64,000 bases of DNA from Nitrosomonas sp. (GTDB lineage Bacteria > Pseudomonadota > Gammaproteobacteria > Burkholderiales > Nitrosomonadaceae). Position numbers and translations under genes: made by a program. Positions within the stretch are counted from its first letter, which is position 1. Each line of letters begins with the position of its first letter. Shown here in pieces: positions 8,924 through 19,366 of the stretch. The stretch is from contig NZ_JADZAJ010000018.1 of NCBI RefSeq assembly GCF_020852615.1, positions 1 through 64,000 of the forward strand, in the 5' to 3' direction. Below the pieces are notes generated by a model, which saw nothing but the letters and a program-made list of their open reading frames with translations, had not been told where the DNA came from and made no database searches.

Positions 8924-10672
8924 ATGACGAGTAATCGCTGGCAGGCTGTTTTAAAAACGGCTGCTTTCCTTAAACCCTATAAGTTATCGATGGGTCTCAG
9001 TTTGCTGGCGTTATTTCTGACTGCCGGCATTACCTTGTCACTCGGTCAGGGGATACGGTTGATGGTGGATCGTGGGTTCGCTACACAATCCCCCGATCTG
9101 CTGACCCGGTATGTGCTGATTTTTCTGTTACTGGTAGTGTTGCTTGCAATAGGCACATTTGCGCGCTACTACTGGGTAACGTGGCTGGGCGAACGGGTGG
9201 TTGCGGATATAAGGCGTAAGGTTTTTGCACATTTGATCGAGTTACATCCAGGTTTTTTCGAAGCTAATCGCAGTCTTGAAATCCAGTCCCGCCTGACTGC
9301 AGATATGACCTTGCTGCAATCTGTAGTGGGTTCTTCCATCTCGGTAGCGCTACGCAATCTGATTATGCTGATTGGTGGTGTGATCTGGCTGTTCATTACC
9401 AATATTAAACTGACGGTAATCGTTATGTTTAGCATTCCGCTGGTTATTGCTCCTATTCTGCTGTTTGGCCGGCGGGTACGTGTATTGTCACGGCAAAGCC
9501 AGGATAAGGTGGCGGCAGTCGGTGCTTATGTTGGGGAAATGCTTGGGCAGATCAAGACGGTGCAGGCGTATCACCATCAGGCGGTAGATAAAATGCGTTT
9601 CGACCAGTATGTGGAGGATGCATTTCTCATTGCCTGCCAGCGGACATTGCAACGTGCCTGGCTGATCGCGGTGGTGATCGTCCTGGTATTCAGTGCGATC
9701 GGTATGATGCTTTGGGTCGGTGGTATGGATGTGATCGAAGGTAGAATCAGCGGGGGAGAGCTGGCAGCGTTTGTTTTCTATAGCATTATCATTGGCTCGG
9801 CAGTCGGGTCAATATCAGAAGTACTGGGAGAATTGCAGCGCGCTGCGGGAGCAGCGGAGCGTACCATAGAACTGCTGGAGGAACCCAGCCGGATTCGTTC
9901 ACCTGAAAACCCCTGTCAATTACCAGCTGTAGCAGGCAACATCATGTTTCAGCAGGTATGTTTTGCTTATCCGTCGCGACCGGAGATACAGGTCATCAAC
10001 GATTTTTCACTGGCCGTACGGCCGGGTGAAACACTGGCATTGGTTGGTCTTTCGGGGGCAGGAAAATCAACCTTGTTTGATTTGTTACTGCGTTTTTATG
10101 ATGTACAGTCCGGCGCTGTCATGCTTGAAGGTGTGGATATCCGTGATCTGGATCTGTCTGATCTCAGGCACAGTTTTGCACTGGTATCCCAAAATCCCGC
10201 GCTGTTTCACGGCAGTATCGAGCAGAATCTGCGTTACGCCCGCCCCGACGCCACTGACATGAAGGTAGAAATGGCAGCTAAAGCTGCCTTCATACATGAT
10301 TTTATTGTTTCCCTGCCGCAAGGTTACCAGACTATCCTGGGTGATACCGGGCTGGGGCTGTCCGGTGGCCAGAAGCAACGTCTGGCAATTGCCCGGGCTA
10401 TTTTGGCAAATGCTCCAATTTTATTGCTGGATGAGGCTACCAGTGCGCTGGATAGCCAGAGCGAGGACCAGGTACAGCAGGCAATTACCAGATTGAGCGC
10501 TGGCCGGACGACCATTGTTATCGCCCATCGCCTGAGTACTGTTATTGCTTCTGATCGCATTGTCCTGATCCATCATGGCCGTTTGAAGGCGCTGGGCACA
10601 CATACGGAATTGATGAAATCCAGCAATCTTTATGCGCGTTTGGCAGCATCACAGTTGCAGACATCGGGTTGA
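8924..10672 (+). CDS. MsbA-type ABC exporter, permease fused to ATPase
   Basis: 582 residues: an N-terminal six-helix exporter domain (about 1-320), then a complete nucleotide-binding domain. Walker A GLSGAGKST is at about 375-383, signature LSGGQKQR at 479-486, and Walker B ILLLDEATS has its aspartate near 503. The half-transporter would act as a homodimer in the inner membrane. It fits the MsbA-related subfamily of lipid or peptide exporters found in proteobacteria rather than canonical MsbA. The ATG at 8924 gives the full first helix. It stands alone between a divergent phosphatase gene and a convergent moeB-like gene only two bases from its stop. Confidence 0.88.
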   Translation: MTSNRWQAVLKTAAFLKPYKLSMGLSLLALFLTAGITLSLGQGIRLMVDRGFATQSPDLLTRYVLIFLLLVVLLAIGTFARYYWVTWLGERVVADIRRKVFAHLIELHPGFFEANRSLEIQSRLTADMTLLQSVVGSSISVALRNLIMLIGGVIWLFITNIKLTVIVMFSIPLVIAPILLFGRRVRVLSRQSQDKVAAVGAYVGEMLGQIKTVQAYHHQAVDKMRFDQYVEDAFLIACQRTLQRAWLIAVVIVLVFSAIGMMLWVGGMDVIEGRISGGELAAFVFYSIIIGSAVGSISEVLGELQRAAGAAERTIELLEEPSRIRSPENPCQLPAVAGNIMFQQVCFAYPSRPEIQVINDFSLAVRPGETLALVGLSGAGKSTLFDLLLRFYDVQSGAVMLEGVDIRDLDLSDLRHSFALVSQNPALFHGSIEQNLRYARPDATDMKVEMAAKAAFIHDFIVSLPQGYQTILGDTGLGLSGGQKQRLAIARAILANAPILLLDEATSALDSQSEDQVQQAITRLSAGRTTIVIAHRLSTVIASDRIVLIHHGRLKALGTHTELMKSSNLYARLAASQLQTSG

Positions 10673-10674
10673 TG

Positions 10675-11451
10675 CTACTGGAAATTACTGGTTTCCTTTG
10701 CTAGAGCAGAGCCGCATGCCGGGCACCGTGGATCTTTACTTAATTTGAGTGAGCGCCAGTGCATAGTCAGCCCGTCCAGGAGAAGTAAACGGGCATGCAG
10801 TGTCTCACCGATTCCCAGCAATACCTTGATCGTTTCGGCAGCCTGGATACAGCCGATAATGCCTGTCAGCGGAGAAAACACACCCATAATCGCGCATGCG
10901 GGATCATCGCTGTCACCTGAATCAGGGAACAGACAGTGATAACAGGGACTGTCATGCTGGCGCAGATCGAATACGGCAACCTGTCCGGTAAATCGGACAG
11001 CTGCTCCTGATATTAAAGGTTTACGATGGGTGAGGCATGCCTGATTGAGCAGATGGCGCGTTGAGAAGTTATCGCTGGCATCAACGACAGCATCAACACT
11101 TCCAATTTCCCTGTTCAGCAGTTCGGCAGTTGCATGTTCCGACAGCGGAATAATCTCAATTTCCGGGTTGATGCGCTGCAAGGTATTTTGGGCGGAAATT
11201 GCTTTTAATTTACCAACGGAGGCAGTTTCATGCAGAATTTGCCGCTGGAGGTTGGTCAGATCAACCTGGTCGTGGTCACAGACAATGAGTTTTCCGATTC
11301 CGCTGGCGGCAAGGTAAAACAGGGCGGGAGAGCCTAGGCCACCCGCTCCCAGAATAAAAACACTGGAGTGTGTTAACTTTTCCTGACCGGGAATATCAAT
11401 TTCCGGTAACAGGAGATGGCGGCTGTAACGTAACAGCTTTTGGTCATCCAC
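10675..11451 (-). CDS. moeB: ThiF/MoeB-family adenylyltransferase (sulfur-carrier activating enzyme)
   Basis: 258 residues of the E1-like fold. The nucleotide loop GAGGLGSPALFYLA is near 35-48, followed by the conserved CDHDQVDLTNLQRQILH. A zinc site is formed by CYHC and CPAC pairs. Such enzymes adenylate the C-terminal glycine of MoaD or ThiS for molybdopterin or thiazole synthesis. Without a linked moaD or thiS the carrier is uncertain; moeB is the commonest name for this form. It is last in a leftward group with ctpA (31-base gap), envC and gpmA, and ends two bases from the convergent ABC exporter. Confidence 0.85.
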   Translation of the reverse strand: MDDQKLLRYSRHLLLPEIDIPGQEKLTHSSVFILGAGGLGSPALFYLAASGIGKLIVCDHDQVDLTNLQRQILHETASVGKLKAISAQNTLQRINPEIEIIPLSEHATAELLNREIGSVDAVVDASDNFSTRHLLNQACLTHRKPLISGAAVRFTGQVAVFDLRQHDSPCYHCLFPDSGDSDDPACAIMGVFSPLTGIIGCIQAAETIKVLLGIGETLHARLLLLDGLTMHWRSLKLSKDPRCPACGSALAKETSNFQ

Positions 11452-11482
11452 GTCGCTCCCGTGCTGCCTTCATCAGAGAAAA

Positions 11483-12913
11483 TCAGCTCCGGGCCGCCCT
11501 GGCTGTTTTATTTCTGGATTTCTGAGACATGGATTTCAGGTGATTGACTGCTTTGGTGAGCAGCAGGTCATCTTTGGATCCAAATTCCATGGGCTCATGT
11601 TTTTTCTGTGTACTGTCTGCTTTATTTTTGGGTTCTTTGGAAGGTTTCACACCTTTTTTATCAGATGTTGACGCCTTGTCAGTTTTTCCTTCCTGGTTAT
11701 TACTCAAATGCCGGTTAAGATCGGCTTCTCTCAGCAGGCGTGAGTTGCTGTCGGTTTCTTCGTCCAGTATATCCGGTGTGATTCCTTTCGCCTGTATCGA
11801 CTGACCATTGGGTGTAAAGTAACGTGCCGTTGTCAGCTTGATGGCTGTGTTATTGCTGAGTGGCAGAATGGTTTGTACCGACCCTTTACCAAATGTTTGT
11901 GAACCCATAATGATGGACCGTTTATGATCCTGGAGTGCACCAGCCACGATTTCTGAAGCAGATGCTGATCCGCCATTAACCAGCGTTATCATAGGTATGG
12001 TTTTAACACTCTGAGGGAGATTCGCCAGAAAATCACGCCCTGACCCGCGGAGATAGTACTCGGAATTGGCACGAAGCTGCATTTTGGCGTCATTCGTGCG
12101 CCCTTCGGTATAAACCACCAGCGCGTTACTTGGCAGAAAAGCGGCTGAAACTGCGACTGCGCTGTTAAGCAAGCCACCCGGATCATTGCGTAAATCCAGC
12201 ACTATACCTTTCATGGGAACCTTGCTTTCACTGTAAAGCCTGGTAATGGCTTCAGCCAGGTTTTCACCTGTACGTTCCTGGAACTGAGTGATGCGAACGT
12301 AACCATAGCCCGGTTCGATAAGCTTGGATTTTACGCTGTCAATTTTGATTACAGCCCGTACAAGTTTGAATGTAAGCGGTTCTGACTGGCCTTCACGAAT
12401 AACAGTTAGTGTAATTGGTGTGTCCGGCTTTCCGCGCATCCGTTTGATGGCATCATTAAGGGTCATGCCTTTAACAGCGGTATCATCAATCTTTATGATC
12501 AGATCACCTGTTTTAACGCCGGCGCGGAATGCGGGTGTATCTTCGATTGGAGAAATGACTTTAACGAGGCCGTCTTCCATTGTTACCTGTATCCCCAGCC
12601 CGCCAAATTCTCCCTGTGTACCAATCTGTAATTCTTTGTATTCTTCACTATCCAGAAAGGCTGAGTGTGGATCCAGGCCAACCAGCATTCCGTTGATAGC
12701 TTCAGTAATCAGTTTTTTATCTTCTACAGGTTCAACATAGTCGCTTTTGATACGTCCGAAAACCTGTGAGAACGTGCGTAGTTCTTCGATGGGAAGTGTT
12801 TGTAATTCTTCTTTAATTTCTTTATCGGCGATGGCGGAGAAGTTCAGGCTGATCATGATTCCGGCGATGGTGCCAGCCAGGACTAAACTTATTTTTTTCA
12901 TAAAACTACGCAT
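11483..12913 (-). CDS. ctpA: Carboxyl-terminal processing protease (S41 family)
   Basis: A periplasmic protease that trims C termini of envelope proteins and often controls cell-wall hydrolases. A signal segment (MKKISLVLAGTIAGIMISLN) is followed by a PDZ domain (about 95-190) and the S41 core. The catalytic pair is Ser in GGSASASE and Lys in TFGKGSVQ, about 318 and 343 from this start, in the correct 25-residue spacing. The C-terminal 80 residues are a Lys/Ser-rich tail. The ATG at 12913 has GGAG upstream; an in-frame GTG at 12931 is possible. It lies directly downstream of envC, a sensible partnership in wall remodelling. Confidence 0.92.
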   Translation of the reverse strand: MRSFMKKISLVLAGTIAGIMISLNFSAIADKEIKEELQTLPIEELRTFSQVFGRIKSDYVEPVEDKKLITEAINGMLVGLDPHSAFLDSEEYKELQIGTQGEFGGLGIQVTMEDGLVKVISPIEDTPAFRAGVKTGDLIIKIDDTAVKGMTLNDAIKRMRGKPDTPITLTVIREGQSEPLTFKLVRAVIKIDSVKSKLIEPGYGYVRITQFQERTGENLAEAITRLYSESKVPMKGIVLDLRNDPGGLLNSAVAVSAAFLPSNALVVYTEGRTNDAKMQLRANSEYYLRGSGRDFLANLPQSVKTIPMITLVNGGSASASEIVAGALQDHKRSIIMGSQTFGKGSVQTILPLSNNTAIKLTTARYFTPNGQSIQAKGITPDILDEETDSNSRLLREADLNRHLSNNQEGKTDKASTSDKKGVKPSKEPKNKADSTQKKHEPMEFGSKDDLLLTKAVNHLKSMSQKSRNKTARAARS

Positions 12914-13000
12914 GGTGTATTTGCTCCGCACTTGGTCTTTTCTGTAGATTCTGTATTTTCACTTGATTTACTGCCTGACTGGAATTTCGGCTTAACCCGG

Positions 13001-14275
13001 CTAGTCTATTTTCACCCAGCTTAACGGGTCAAACGGCCTGCCCTCGTATCGGAGTTCAAAATATAAACCTGCTTCAGCGTTTCCGCCACTATTGCCAACG
13101 GTTGCTATCGTATCACCACTTTTCACTTTGCTGCCTACTCGTTTGAGAATCGTTTCATTATTACCGTACAGGCTCATATAGTGGCTGCCATGATCCAGAA
13201 TCATTAGGTTTCCAAATCCGCGCAACCAATCGGCAAATATTACCTCACCCCCTGCGATAGCTTTGACTTCACTGCCTCCGGCAGATCGGATGAACAACCC
13301 TTGCCATTTAATACTTCCGCTTTCACGTGGACTGCCAAAGCGATTGGCAAGTTCCCCTTTGACGGGCAGTCTCAATTTTCCTTTTAATGCAGCAAAAGCA
13401 CCTCTGTGTTCAATGTTGCTGTCTGGCAGTTTTTCATTACGCAATACTGATTTTCCACCAGATCGGGCTGGAACACTTTTTTTCCGGGCAAGTTGTTTGT
13501 TCAGTTTGTCAATTAGTTGTGAAAGGCGCTGTTCATCCTGTTTCAGTTCATCAATTTTTTTCTGCTGTCGAGTGACTTCTTCGGAAAGCGCTGCAACAAT
13601 TTCAGATTGCCTGTTCTTTTCCAGCTCGAGCAATTGCTTTTGCTGGATTTGTTTAGTACGGATCTGTTTAAGAGATTCATTTTGTGCCTGGCGTTCATGA
13701 GTTAATGTATCCAGAGTGGCCAGTTGGTTACGCAAGTTATCTATATTTTTTGAACGTGCCTGAGCAATATAACTGTAGTAGTAAAAATTACGCGCAGCTT
13801 TATCTGGATCCCGCTGCCTGAGCAGTAACGGCAAATAGTCACCGTATTTCGTCATATGCTGGCTGTAGATGAGATTGCCAAGTTGTTTTTGTCCGGTTTT
13901 AACCTGGTCCTGGAGTTGAATTGATTGCTGCTGCAGCCGGTTGAGTTTTTCCTGTGTGTTTTTCTGCTGCTGTGCAAGCAGCGAGAGCTTTTTGTGCAGA
14001 TCGTTTATTGATTGTTCAGATTTTTGTAATGTATCAGCAGCTTTGGTCTTGGATGATTTTTTATTAATCAGATCTTTTTGCAGTGTATCAATACGAGTGC
14101 GTAATTCCTGTAACTGTTTCTGACTATCCCGGTTGGTTTGCGGAATTGCATGCAGAGAGGAAGATGAAAACGCATTAACCAAAAGCAGCACAAAGCCGGT
14201 TTTAAGTAATCTCCGTATTTTTAGAGAAAGGCGGTGCGGTGCTGGGCCTGGGCTCGAAATTAAACCAGGGAACAT
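13001..14275 (-). CDS. envC: Murein hydrolase activator, EnvC-like (degenerate M23/LytM)
   Basis: 424 residues: an N-terminal membrane or signal segment (about 22-44), a long Gln/Lys-rich coiled coil (about 50-265), then a LytM/M23 domain (about 300-424). The domain lacks the catalytic HxH of true peptidases; the equivalent position reads LYFELRYEGRPFDP. As in E. coli EnvC, this form activates amidases (AmiA/AmiB) at the division site rather than cutting peptidoglycan itself. The start codon overlaps the gpmA stop by one base (TAATG), implying translational coupling. ctpA follows downstream. Confidence 0.88.
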   Translation of the reverse strand: MFPGLISSPGPAPHRLSLKIRRLLKTGFVLLLVNAFSSSSLHAIPQTNRDSQKQLQELRTRIDTLQKDLINKKSSKTKAADTLQKSEQSINDLHKKLSLLAQQQKNTQEKLNRLQQQSIQLQDQVKTGQKQLGNLIYSQHMTKYGDYLPLLLRQRDPDKAARNFYYYSYIAQARSKNIDNLRNQLATLDTLTHERQAQNESLKQIRTKQIQQKQLLELEKNRQSEIVAALSEEVTRQQKKIDELKQDEQRLSQLIDKLNKQLARKKSVPARSGGKSVLRNEKLPDSNIEHRGAFAALKGKLRLPVKGELANRFGSPRESGSIKWQGLFIRSAGGSEVKAIAGGEVIFADWLRGFGNLMILDHGSHYMSLYGNNETILKRVGSKVKSGDTIATVGNSGGNAEAGLYFELRYEGRPFDPLSWVKID

Positions 14276-15024
14276 TAAATTCCGGATTTGCCCTGATTGG
14301 CGACTGCCGAAATTGCTTGTCCAATTTGGCTGTCATCGCCTAGATAATAACTGCTGACTGGTTTCAGGTCGTTGTCAAGTTCGTATACCAGCGGGATTCC
14401 GGTGGGGATGTTGCAGCTCAGAATGTCCTGATCCGAGATATTATCAAGATGTTTGATCAGGGCACGCAGTGAGTTTCCATGCGCGGCAATAATTACCTTT
14501 TTGCCAGCCGTTATCTGTGGTGCAATAGTCTGATTCCAGTAAGGAAGAAATCTCGCAACCGTATCCTTCAGACTTTCCGTAACCGGAATATCATTGAATG
14601 GCAGGTGCTTGTAACGCAGATCAAGTCCAGGATAGCGTTCATCATCAACAGTAATAGAAGGTGGGCGAATATCGTAACCGCGTCTCCAGATAAGTACCTG
14701 CTCGTCTCCGTACTGTTTGGCAGTTTCAGCTTTATTCAAACCTTGAAGCGCACCGTAATGCCGCTCGTTTAATCGCCAATTGAGCTCGATTGGTGTCCAC
14801 ATCTGATCCATTTCATCCAGCACGATCCAAAGTGTACGAATTGCGCGCTTTAGTAGCGAAGTGTAAGCGATGTCAAAAGAAAAATTATTTTCCTTGAGAA
14901 CCTTGCCTGCATCTCTGGCTTCTTTTAGACCTTTAGAGGTTAAATCGACATCAGTCCAGCCAGTAAAGCGATTTTCCTGATTCCATATACTTTCTCCGTG
15001 TCGCAGGAGAACGAGTTTCTTCAT
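14275..15024 (-). CDS. gpmA: 2,3-bisphosphoglycerate-dependent phosphoglycerate mutase
   Basis: 249 residues, the normal length. The phosphohistidine motif [10 protein letters not shown] is at 6-15 (H9), [10 protein letters not shown] contains the acidic catalytic residue, and [10 protein letters not shown] supplies the second histidine near 180. It interconverts 3- and 2-phosphoglycerate in glycolysis and gluconeogenesis. The gene leads a leftward group with envC, ctpA and moeB, and is divergent from tpiA across 203 AT-rich bases, so two glycolytic genes share one promoter region. Confidence 0.95.
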   Translation of the reverse strand: MKKLVLLRHGESIWNQENRFTGWTDVDLTSKGLKEARDAGKVLKENNFSFDIAYTSLLKRAIRTLWIVLDEMDQMWTPIELNWRLNERHYGALQGLNKAETAKQYGDEQVLIWRRGYDIRPPSITVDDERYPGLDLRYKHLPFNDIPVTESLKDTVARFLPYWNQTIAPQITAGKKVIIAAHGNSLRALIKHLDNISDQDILSCNIPTGIPLVYELDNDLKPVSSYYLGDDSQIGQAISAVANQGKSGI

Positions 15025-15227
15025 GTCAACCTTAGTTAAGCAAGGGGCAAATTACATAATGTAAAACTTACTATATTTTATTATATTTTACGCTAAGACG
15101 CAGCAAATCAAAGTAATGCCAGTAACAGACAAGTCCGGTTAACGAGGGCTGGCATTGACGCAATCCGGTTTCGCAGGTAGCATCCATCGGATTTTACGAA
15201 TCTGGATCCGGATAAACAGGGGGAGTA

Positions 15228-15986
15228 ATGGCGCGCGCGCGGTTTGTGGCAGGAAATTGGAAAATGCATGGAAATTTGGCGCAGAACCAATCATTGCTGG
15301 AAATGGTTATCTCAGGAATACGTACATTACAAGATGTATCCTGTGCTGTATGCGTGCCTTATCCCTACATATCGCAAGCACAGTTAATGCTGAAGGGCTC
15401 TCATTTGGCGTGGGGGGCTCAGAACGTTAGCCAGTACCATCAGGGGGCCTATACGGGTGAAGTATCGGCTGATATGCTGGCTGATTTAGGGTGTCAATAT
15501 GTGATTGTTGGCCATTCCGAGCGGCGAACATTATTTGGTGAGACGGACCAGGTCGTGGCTGAAAAATTTCGTGCCGCACTGGGTCGGTCATTAATGCCGA
15601 TTCTTTGTGTCGGTGAGACTTTAGCTCAGCGAGAGCAGGATGAGACCGAGAAGATAATTGCAAGGCAGCTTGATGTTGTAATCAATTTGGCGGGTATTGA
15701 TGCGTTTAAGGAATCGGTAGTAGCGTATGAACCAATATGGGCAATTGGTACGGGTAAAACTGCCACACCCCATCAGGCACAAGAAGTTCATGCGTATATA
15801 AGAAATCGAATTGCCGTGCATGACAGGAAAATAGCTGAGAATATTCAAATTCTCTATGGTGGAAGTGTGAAAGCAAGTAATGCTCGTGAGTTATTTGAGA
15901 TGCCGGATATTGATGGCGGGCTTATCGGGGGAGCATCTTTGGTTGCTGCAGAATTTGTATCGATTTGTCTGGCTGCGCAGAGTTAA
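15228..15986 (+). CDS. tpiA: Triosephosphate isomerase
   Basis: 252 residues with the whole active site: AGNWKMHGN at about 8-16 (substrate Asn and Lys), VGHSERR (electrophilic His) and AYEPIWAIGTGKTA (catalytic Glu and mobile loop), ending with the phosphate-binding YGGSV and GGASL. It interconverts dihydroxyacetone phosphate and glyceraldehyde 3-phosphate. The ATG at 15228 follows a strong GGGGGAG. secG starts 16 bases after the stop, the usual tpiA-secG order in proteobacteria. Confidence 0.96.
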   Translation: MARARFVAGNWKMHGNLAQNQSLLEMVISGIRTLQDVSCAVCVPYPYISQAQLMLKGSHLAWGAQNVSQYHQGAYTGEVSADMLADLGCQYVIVGHSERRTLFGETDQVVAEKFRAALGRSLMPILCVGETLAQREQDETEKIIARQLDVVINLAGIDAFKESVVAYEPIWAIGTGKTATPHQAQEVHAYIRNRIAVHDRKIAENIQILYGGSVKASNARELFEMPDIDGGLIGGASLVAAEFVSICLAAQS

Positions 15987-16002
15987 CTGGAAAAGGTATA
16001 TT

Positions 16003-16374
16003 GTGGAAACGCTTATTTGGTCAGTACATGTTATTGCAGCGGTTGTAATCATTATCTTGGTTTTATTGCAGCAGGGGAAAGGCGCTGATATGGGAGCGGC
16101 TTTTGGTAGTGGTGCTTCCGGAAGTCTGTTTGGTGCCAGTGGATCAGCCAATTTTTTGAGCAGAATGACTGCAGTGGCTGCTACAACTTTTTTTATTACC
16201 AGTCTGACGTTGGCTTACTTTTCAAGCAGCAGTAATCCTGCTGGTGAGAGCGTCATGCAGAAACTGGATATGAAATCCGGTGAAATGGCTGTCCCTGCTA
16301 AAGAAGGTAGTAAATTTGAAGATTCCGGTAATGGAGAAAAGAGTGAATCCAAGGCCGGGGAAATTCCGGAATAA
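16003..16374 (+). CDS. secG: Preprotein translocase subunit SecG
   Basis: 123 residues from a GTG at 16003 (GTG GAA ACG), supported by AAAAGG six bases upstream. Reading further upstream would run into tpiA and is not needed. Two membrane segments flank the conserved LLQQGKGADMGAAFGSGAS and GASGSANFLSR stretches, which define SecG. It aids SecYE-dependent protein export at the inner membrane. The C-terminal 40 residues are charged and low in complexity. It lies between tpiA and tRNA-Leu. Confidence 0.93.
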   Translation: METLIWSVHVIAAVVIIILVLLQQGKGADMGAAFGSGASGSLFGASGSANFLSRMTAVAATTFFITSLTLAYFSSSSNPAGESVMQKLDMKSGEMAVPAKEGSKFEDSGNGEKSESKAGEIPE

Positions 16375-16410
16375 TTTTTCTTCTTGAGACCGGGTGGCTG
16401 AAATTTTTTG

Positions 16411-16495
16411 GCCGACGTGGTGGAATTGGTAGACACGCCGTCTTGAGGGGGCGGTGGCGAAAGCTGTGCGAGTTCGAGTCTCGCCGTCGGCACCA
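16411..16495 (+). tRNA. tRNA-Leu (anticodon GAG)
   Basis: 85 bases including the encoded CCA. The acceptor arms GCCGACG and CGTCGGC pair fully, and the long variable arm is typical of leucine tRNA. The anticodon loop TTGAGGG places GAG at 16445-16447. The T arm contains GTTCGAGTC. It lies between secG and nuoA, a placement common in beta- and gammaproteobacteria. Confidence 0.96.
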
Positions 16496-16565
16496 GGTAG
16501 GTGGATGTATTCAGAGCCGGATCTGAATGGTCTGGATTTGGTGGATTGAGTTAAGGGTATGAGAA

Positions 16566-16934
16566 ATGCTAAACACCATGCTTGGGAACTATTTCCCGGT
16601 TTTATTATTTATTTTAATTGGGCTGGCGATCGGTGTGTTGTGTATGCTGGCAGGGTGGTTTCTTGCTCCCAACAAACCGGATGCCGAGAAATTATCTTCC
16701 TACGAATGCGGTTTTGATGCGTTTGAGGATGCACGTATGAAATTTGATGTGCGCTATTACCTCATTGCAATCTTGTTCATACTTTTCGATTTGGAAATTG
16801 CTTTTTTGTTTCCCTGGGCTGTTGTTCTTAAAGAAATCGGGTTGTTTGGTTTTGTTGCGATGCTGGTATTTCTCGGGTTGCTTGTAGTTGGATTTATTTA
16901 TGAGTGGTTCAAAGGCGCTTTAGAGTGGGATTGA
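16566..16934 (+). CDS. nuoA: NADH-quinone oxidoreductase subunit A
   Basis: 122 residues with three membrane segments, the ND3 homologue of complex I. The conserved loop [20 protein letters not shown], with the cysteine that lines the quinone-site junction, is followed by the acidic membrane motif [13 protein letters not shown]. It is the first gene of a 14-gene cluster, 70 bases after tRNA-Leu and three bases before nuoB. Confidence 0.96.
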   Translation: MLNTMLGNYFPVLLFILIGLAIGVLCMLAGWFLAPNKPDAEKLSSYECGFDAFEDARMKFDVRYYLIAILFILFDLEIAFLFPWAVVLKEIGLFGFVAMLVFLGLLVVGFIYEWFKGALEWD

Positions 16935-16937
16935 ATA

Positions 16938-17414
16938 ATGGGTATTGAGGGTGCTTTAGATAAGGGATTTGTTACAACAAACCTTGATTCCTTAATCAAT
17001 TGGGGAAGAACGGGTTCGATGTGGCCTATGACCTTTGGGCTGGCGTGCTGTGCAGTTGAAATGATGCAAACCGGGGCATCCCGCTACGATCTGGATCGGT
17101 TTGGTATTGTTTTTCGCCCCAGTCCACGACAGTCAGATGTCATGATAGTTGCGGGTACGTTATGTAACAAGATGGCGCCTGCGCTACGTAAGGTGTATGA
17201 CCAGATGGCCGAGCCTCGCTGGGTGATTTCCATGGGATCTTGTGCAAATGGTGGTGGATATTACCATTACTCTTATTCAGTGGTGCGCGGGTGTGATCGG
17301 ATAGTGCCGGTTGATATTTATGTGCCCGGGTGCCCGCCTACGGCAGAAGCGCTACTCTATGGAATTATTCAGTTGCAGAATAAAATAAAGCGCACTAACA
17401 CCATCGCACGCTAG
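16938..17414 (+). CDS. nuoB: NADH-quinone oxidoreductase subunit B
   Basis: 158 residues. It carries cluster N2, the terminal 4Fe-4S centre that hands electrons to quinone. The four ligands are visible: tandem C37-C38 in LACCAVEM, C102 in GSCANGGG and C132 in VPGCPP. It sits in the peripheral arm against NuoD. The three-base gap to nuoA and nine-base gap to nuoC indicate coupling. Confidence 0.97.
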   Translation: MGIEGALDKGFVTTNLDSLINWGRTGSMWPMTFGLACCAVEMMQTGASRYDLDRFGIVFRPSPRQSDVMIVAGTLCNKMAPALRKVYDQMAEPRWVISMGSCANGGGYYHYSYSVVRGCDRIVPVDIYVPGCPPTAEALLYGIIQLQNKIKRTNTIAR

Positions 17415-17423
17415 AGGGTTGAA

Positions 17424-18044
17424 ATGACAGAAAGCCGTCTTGATAAACTTTCGGCAGATTTGCAGTCGGTATTGAGTGTCTATCAGGTTGTTATTGGTTG
17501 TGCACTTGGGGAGCTGACAGTACTGGTACATTCTCGGGATCTGCAGAATGTTGCGGGGTTATTACGAGATCATCAGGATTTAGGGTTCGATACGCTGATT
17601 GACTTATGCGGAGTGGACTACAGTGAATATTCAGCAGATACTCATGCCGGATATCAGCGTGGAGATCGGCGGTTTGCTGTTGTTTATCACTTACTTTCTG
17701 TTCAGCATAATTTCAGATTACGAGTGCGGGTCTTCGTGGAGGATAATGAGCTTCCTACGGTTGATTCGGTTACGCAGATATGGCCCTCAGCCAGCTGGTT
17801 TGAGCGGGAGGCGTTCGATTTATTTGGAATCATGTTCAACAATCATCCGGATCTCAGAAGAATTCTCACGGATTATGGGTTTATTGGAAATCCGTTTCGT
17901 AAGGATTTTCCATTATCGGGGTATGTGGAAATGCGGTATGACCCGGATCAAAAAAGGGTTATCTATCAGCCTGTTACAATCGAGCCTCGTGAGATTACAC
18001 CTTACATTATTCGTGAAGAACAATATGGCAGGGAAGAGGTATGA
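17424..18044 (+). CDS. nuoC: NADH-quinone oxidoreductase subunit C
   Basis: 206 residues of the 30-kDa subunit family. The signature [20 protein letters not shown] is near 127-146, followed by [15 protein letters not shown]. NuoC is a peripheral-arm subunit without cofactors that packs against NuoD and NuoB. In this window nuoC and nuoD are separate genes, unlike the fused nuoCD of enterobacteria. A 60-base gap precedes nuoD. Confidence 0.96.
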   Translation: MTESRLDKLSADLQSVLSVYQVVIGCALGELTVLVHSRDLQNVAGLLRDHQDLGFDTLIDLCGVDYSEYSADTHAGYQRGDRRFAVVYHLLSVQHNFRLRVRVFVEDNELPTVDSVTQIWPSASWFEREAFDLFGIMFNNHPDLRRILTDYGFIGNPFRKDFPLSGYVEMRYDPDQKRVIYQPVTIEPREITPYIIREEQYGREEV

Positions 18045-18104
18045 GATATTCTGATGTGAATTGCTGGAGCATGGGAGATTTTCAGATAAAAGGGTGCTTG
18101 GGAA

Positions 18105-19358
18105 ATGGCTGAGATTCGTAATTACACTATGAATTTTGGGCCACAGCATCCGGCAGCTCATGGTGTTTTACGCCTGGTAATGGAGCTGGATGGGGAAGTT
18201 ATCCGACGTGCCGACCCCCATATCGGATTACTGCACCGGGCCACAGAGAAGCTGGCGGAAAATAAAACTTATATACAGTCTGTGCCTTATATGGATCGTC
18301 TGGATTATGTATCTATGATGGTCAATGAGCACGCGTATGTGATGGCAATTGAGAAGTTATTGCAAATTGAGATACCAGTCAGAGCACAGTATATACGTGT
18401 AATGTTTGATGAAATAACACGTATCCTCAATCATTTATTGTGGCTGGGTGCTCACGCATTGGACGTGGGGGCGATGACAGTGTTTCTGTATGCCTTTCGC
18501 GAAAGGGAAGATTTAATGGACTGTTACGAGGCAGTATCAGGTGCTCGTTTACATGCCGCTTATTATCGTCCGGGTGGGGTTTATCGTGATTTGCCAGATA
18601 GTATGCCGCAGTATCAGTCATCAGCAATACATGATGAGAAAGCAACCCGGGTACGAAATGAAAACCGCCAGGGCTCGTTGCTTGATTTTATAGAGGATTT
18701 TACTAACCGGTTCCCGGGTTATGTTGATGACTATGAAACGTTGCTGACAGATAACCGTATTTGGAAGCAACGCTTGGTTGATATTGGTATTGTATCTCCA
18801 GATCGTGCTAAAGCCCTTGGATTCAGTGGACCGATGTTGCGTGGATCCGGGGTGGAATGGGATTTGCGTAAAAAACAGCCATATGAGGTTTACGATCAGG
18901 TAGATTTTGATATCCCTGTCGGCGTCAATGGTGATTGTTACGATCGTTACCTCGTCCGTATTGAGGAAATGCGTCAATCCAACCGGATAATTAAGCAGTG
19001 TATTGATTGGTTAAGAAAAAATCCGGGTGCTGTGATAACGGATAACAATAAGGTTGCTCCTCCTTCCAGATTGGCGATGAAACAGAATATGGAAGACATG
19101 ATTCACCATTTCAAATTATTTACGGAAGGTATGCATGTTCCGCGTGGTGAAGCTTATGTTGCAGTGGAACACCCCAAGGGAGAATTTGGTATTTATATCA
19201 TTTCGGATGGTGCTAATAAGCCTTATCGCCTGAAAATTCGTGCACCCGGTTTTGCACACCTGGCAGCATTGGATGAGATGACTCGAGGACATATGATCGC
19301 TGATCTGGTGGCGATTATTGGTACACAAGATATCGTGTTCGGTGAAATAGACAGGTGA
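18105..19358 (+). CDS. nuoD: NADH-quinone oxidoreductase subunit D
   Basis: 417 residues of the 49-kDa subunit family, related to [NiFe]-hydrogenase large subunits without the metal site. The N-terminal [20 protein letters not shown] holds the His of the quinone pocket, and the C terminus keeps [13 protein letters not shown]. With NuoB it forms the quinone reduction site. The ATG at 18105 follows a weak purine-rich site. nuoE begins eight bases after the stop. Confidence 0.97.
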   Translation: MAEIRNYTMNFGPQHPAAHGVLRLVMELDGEVIRRADPHIGLLHRATEKLAENKTYIQSVPYMDRLDYVSMMVNEHAYVMAIEKLLQIEIPVRAQYIRVMFDEITRILNHLLWLGAHALDVGAMTVFLYAFREREDLMDCYEAVSGARLHAAYYRPGGVYRDLPDSMPQYQSSAIHDEKATRVRNENRQGSLLDFIEDFTNRFPGYVDDYETLLTDNRIWKQRLVDIGIVSPDRAKALGFSGPMLRGSGVEWDLRKKQPYEVYDQVDFDIPVGVNGDCYDRYLVRIEEMRQSNRIIKQCIDWLRKNPGAVITDNNKVAPPSRLAMKQNMEDMIHHFKLFTEGMHVPRGEAYVAVEHPKGEFGIYIISDGANKPYRLKIRAPGFAHLAALDEMTRGHMIADLVAIIGTQDIVFGEIDR

Positions 19359-19366
19359 GTTGACTG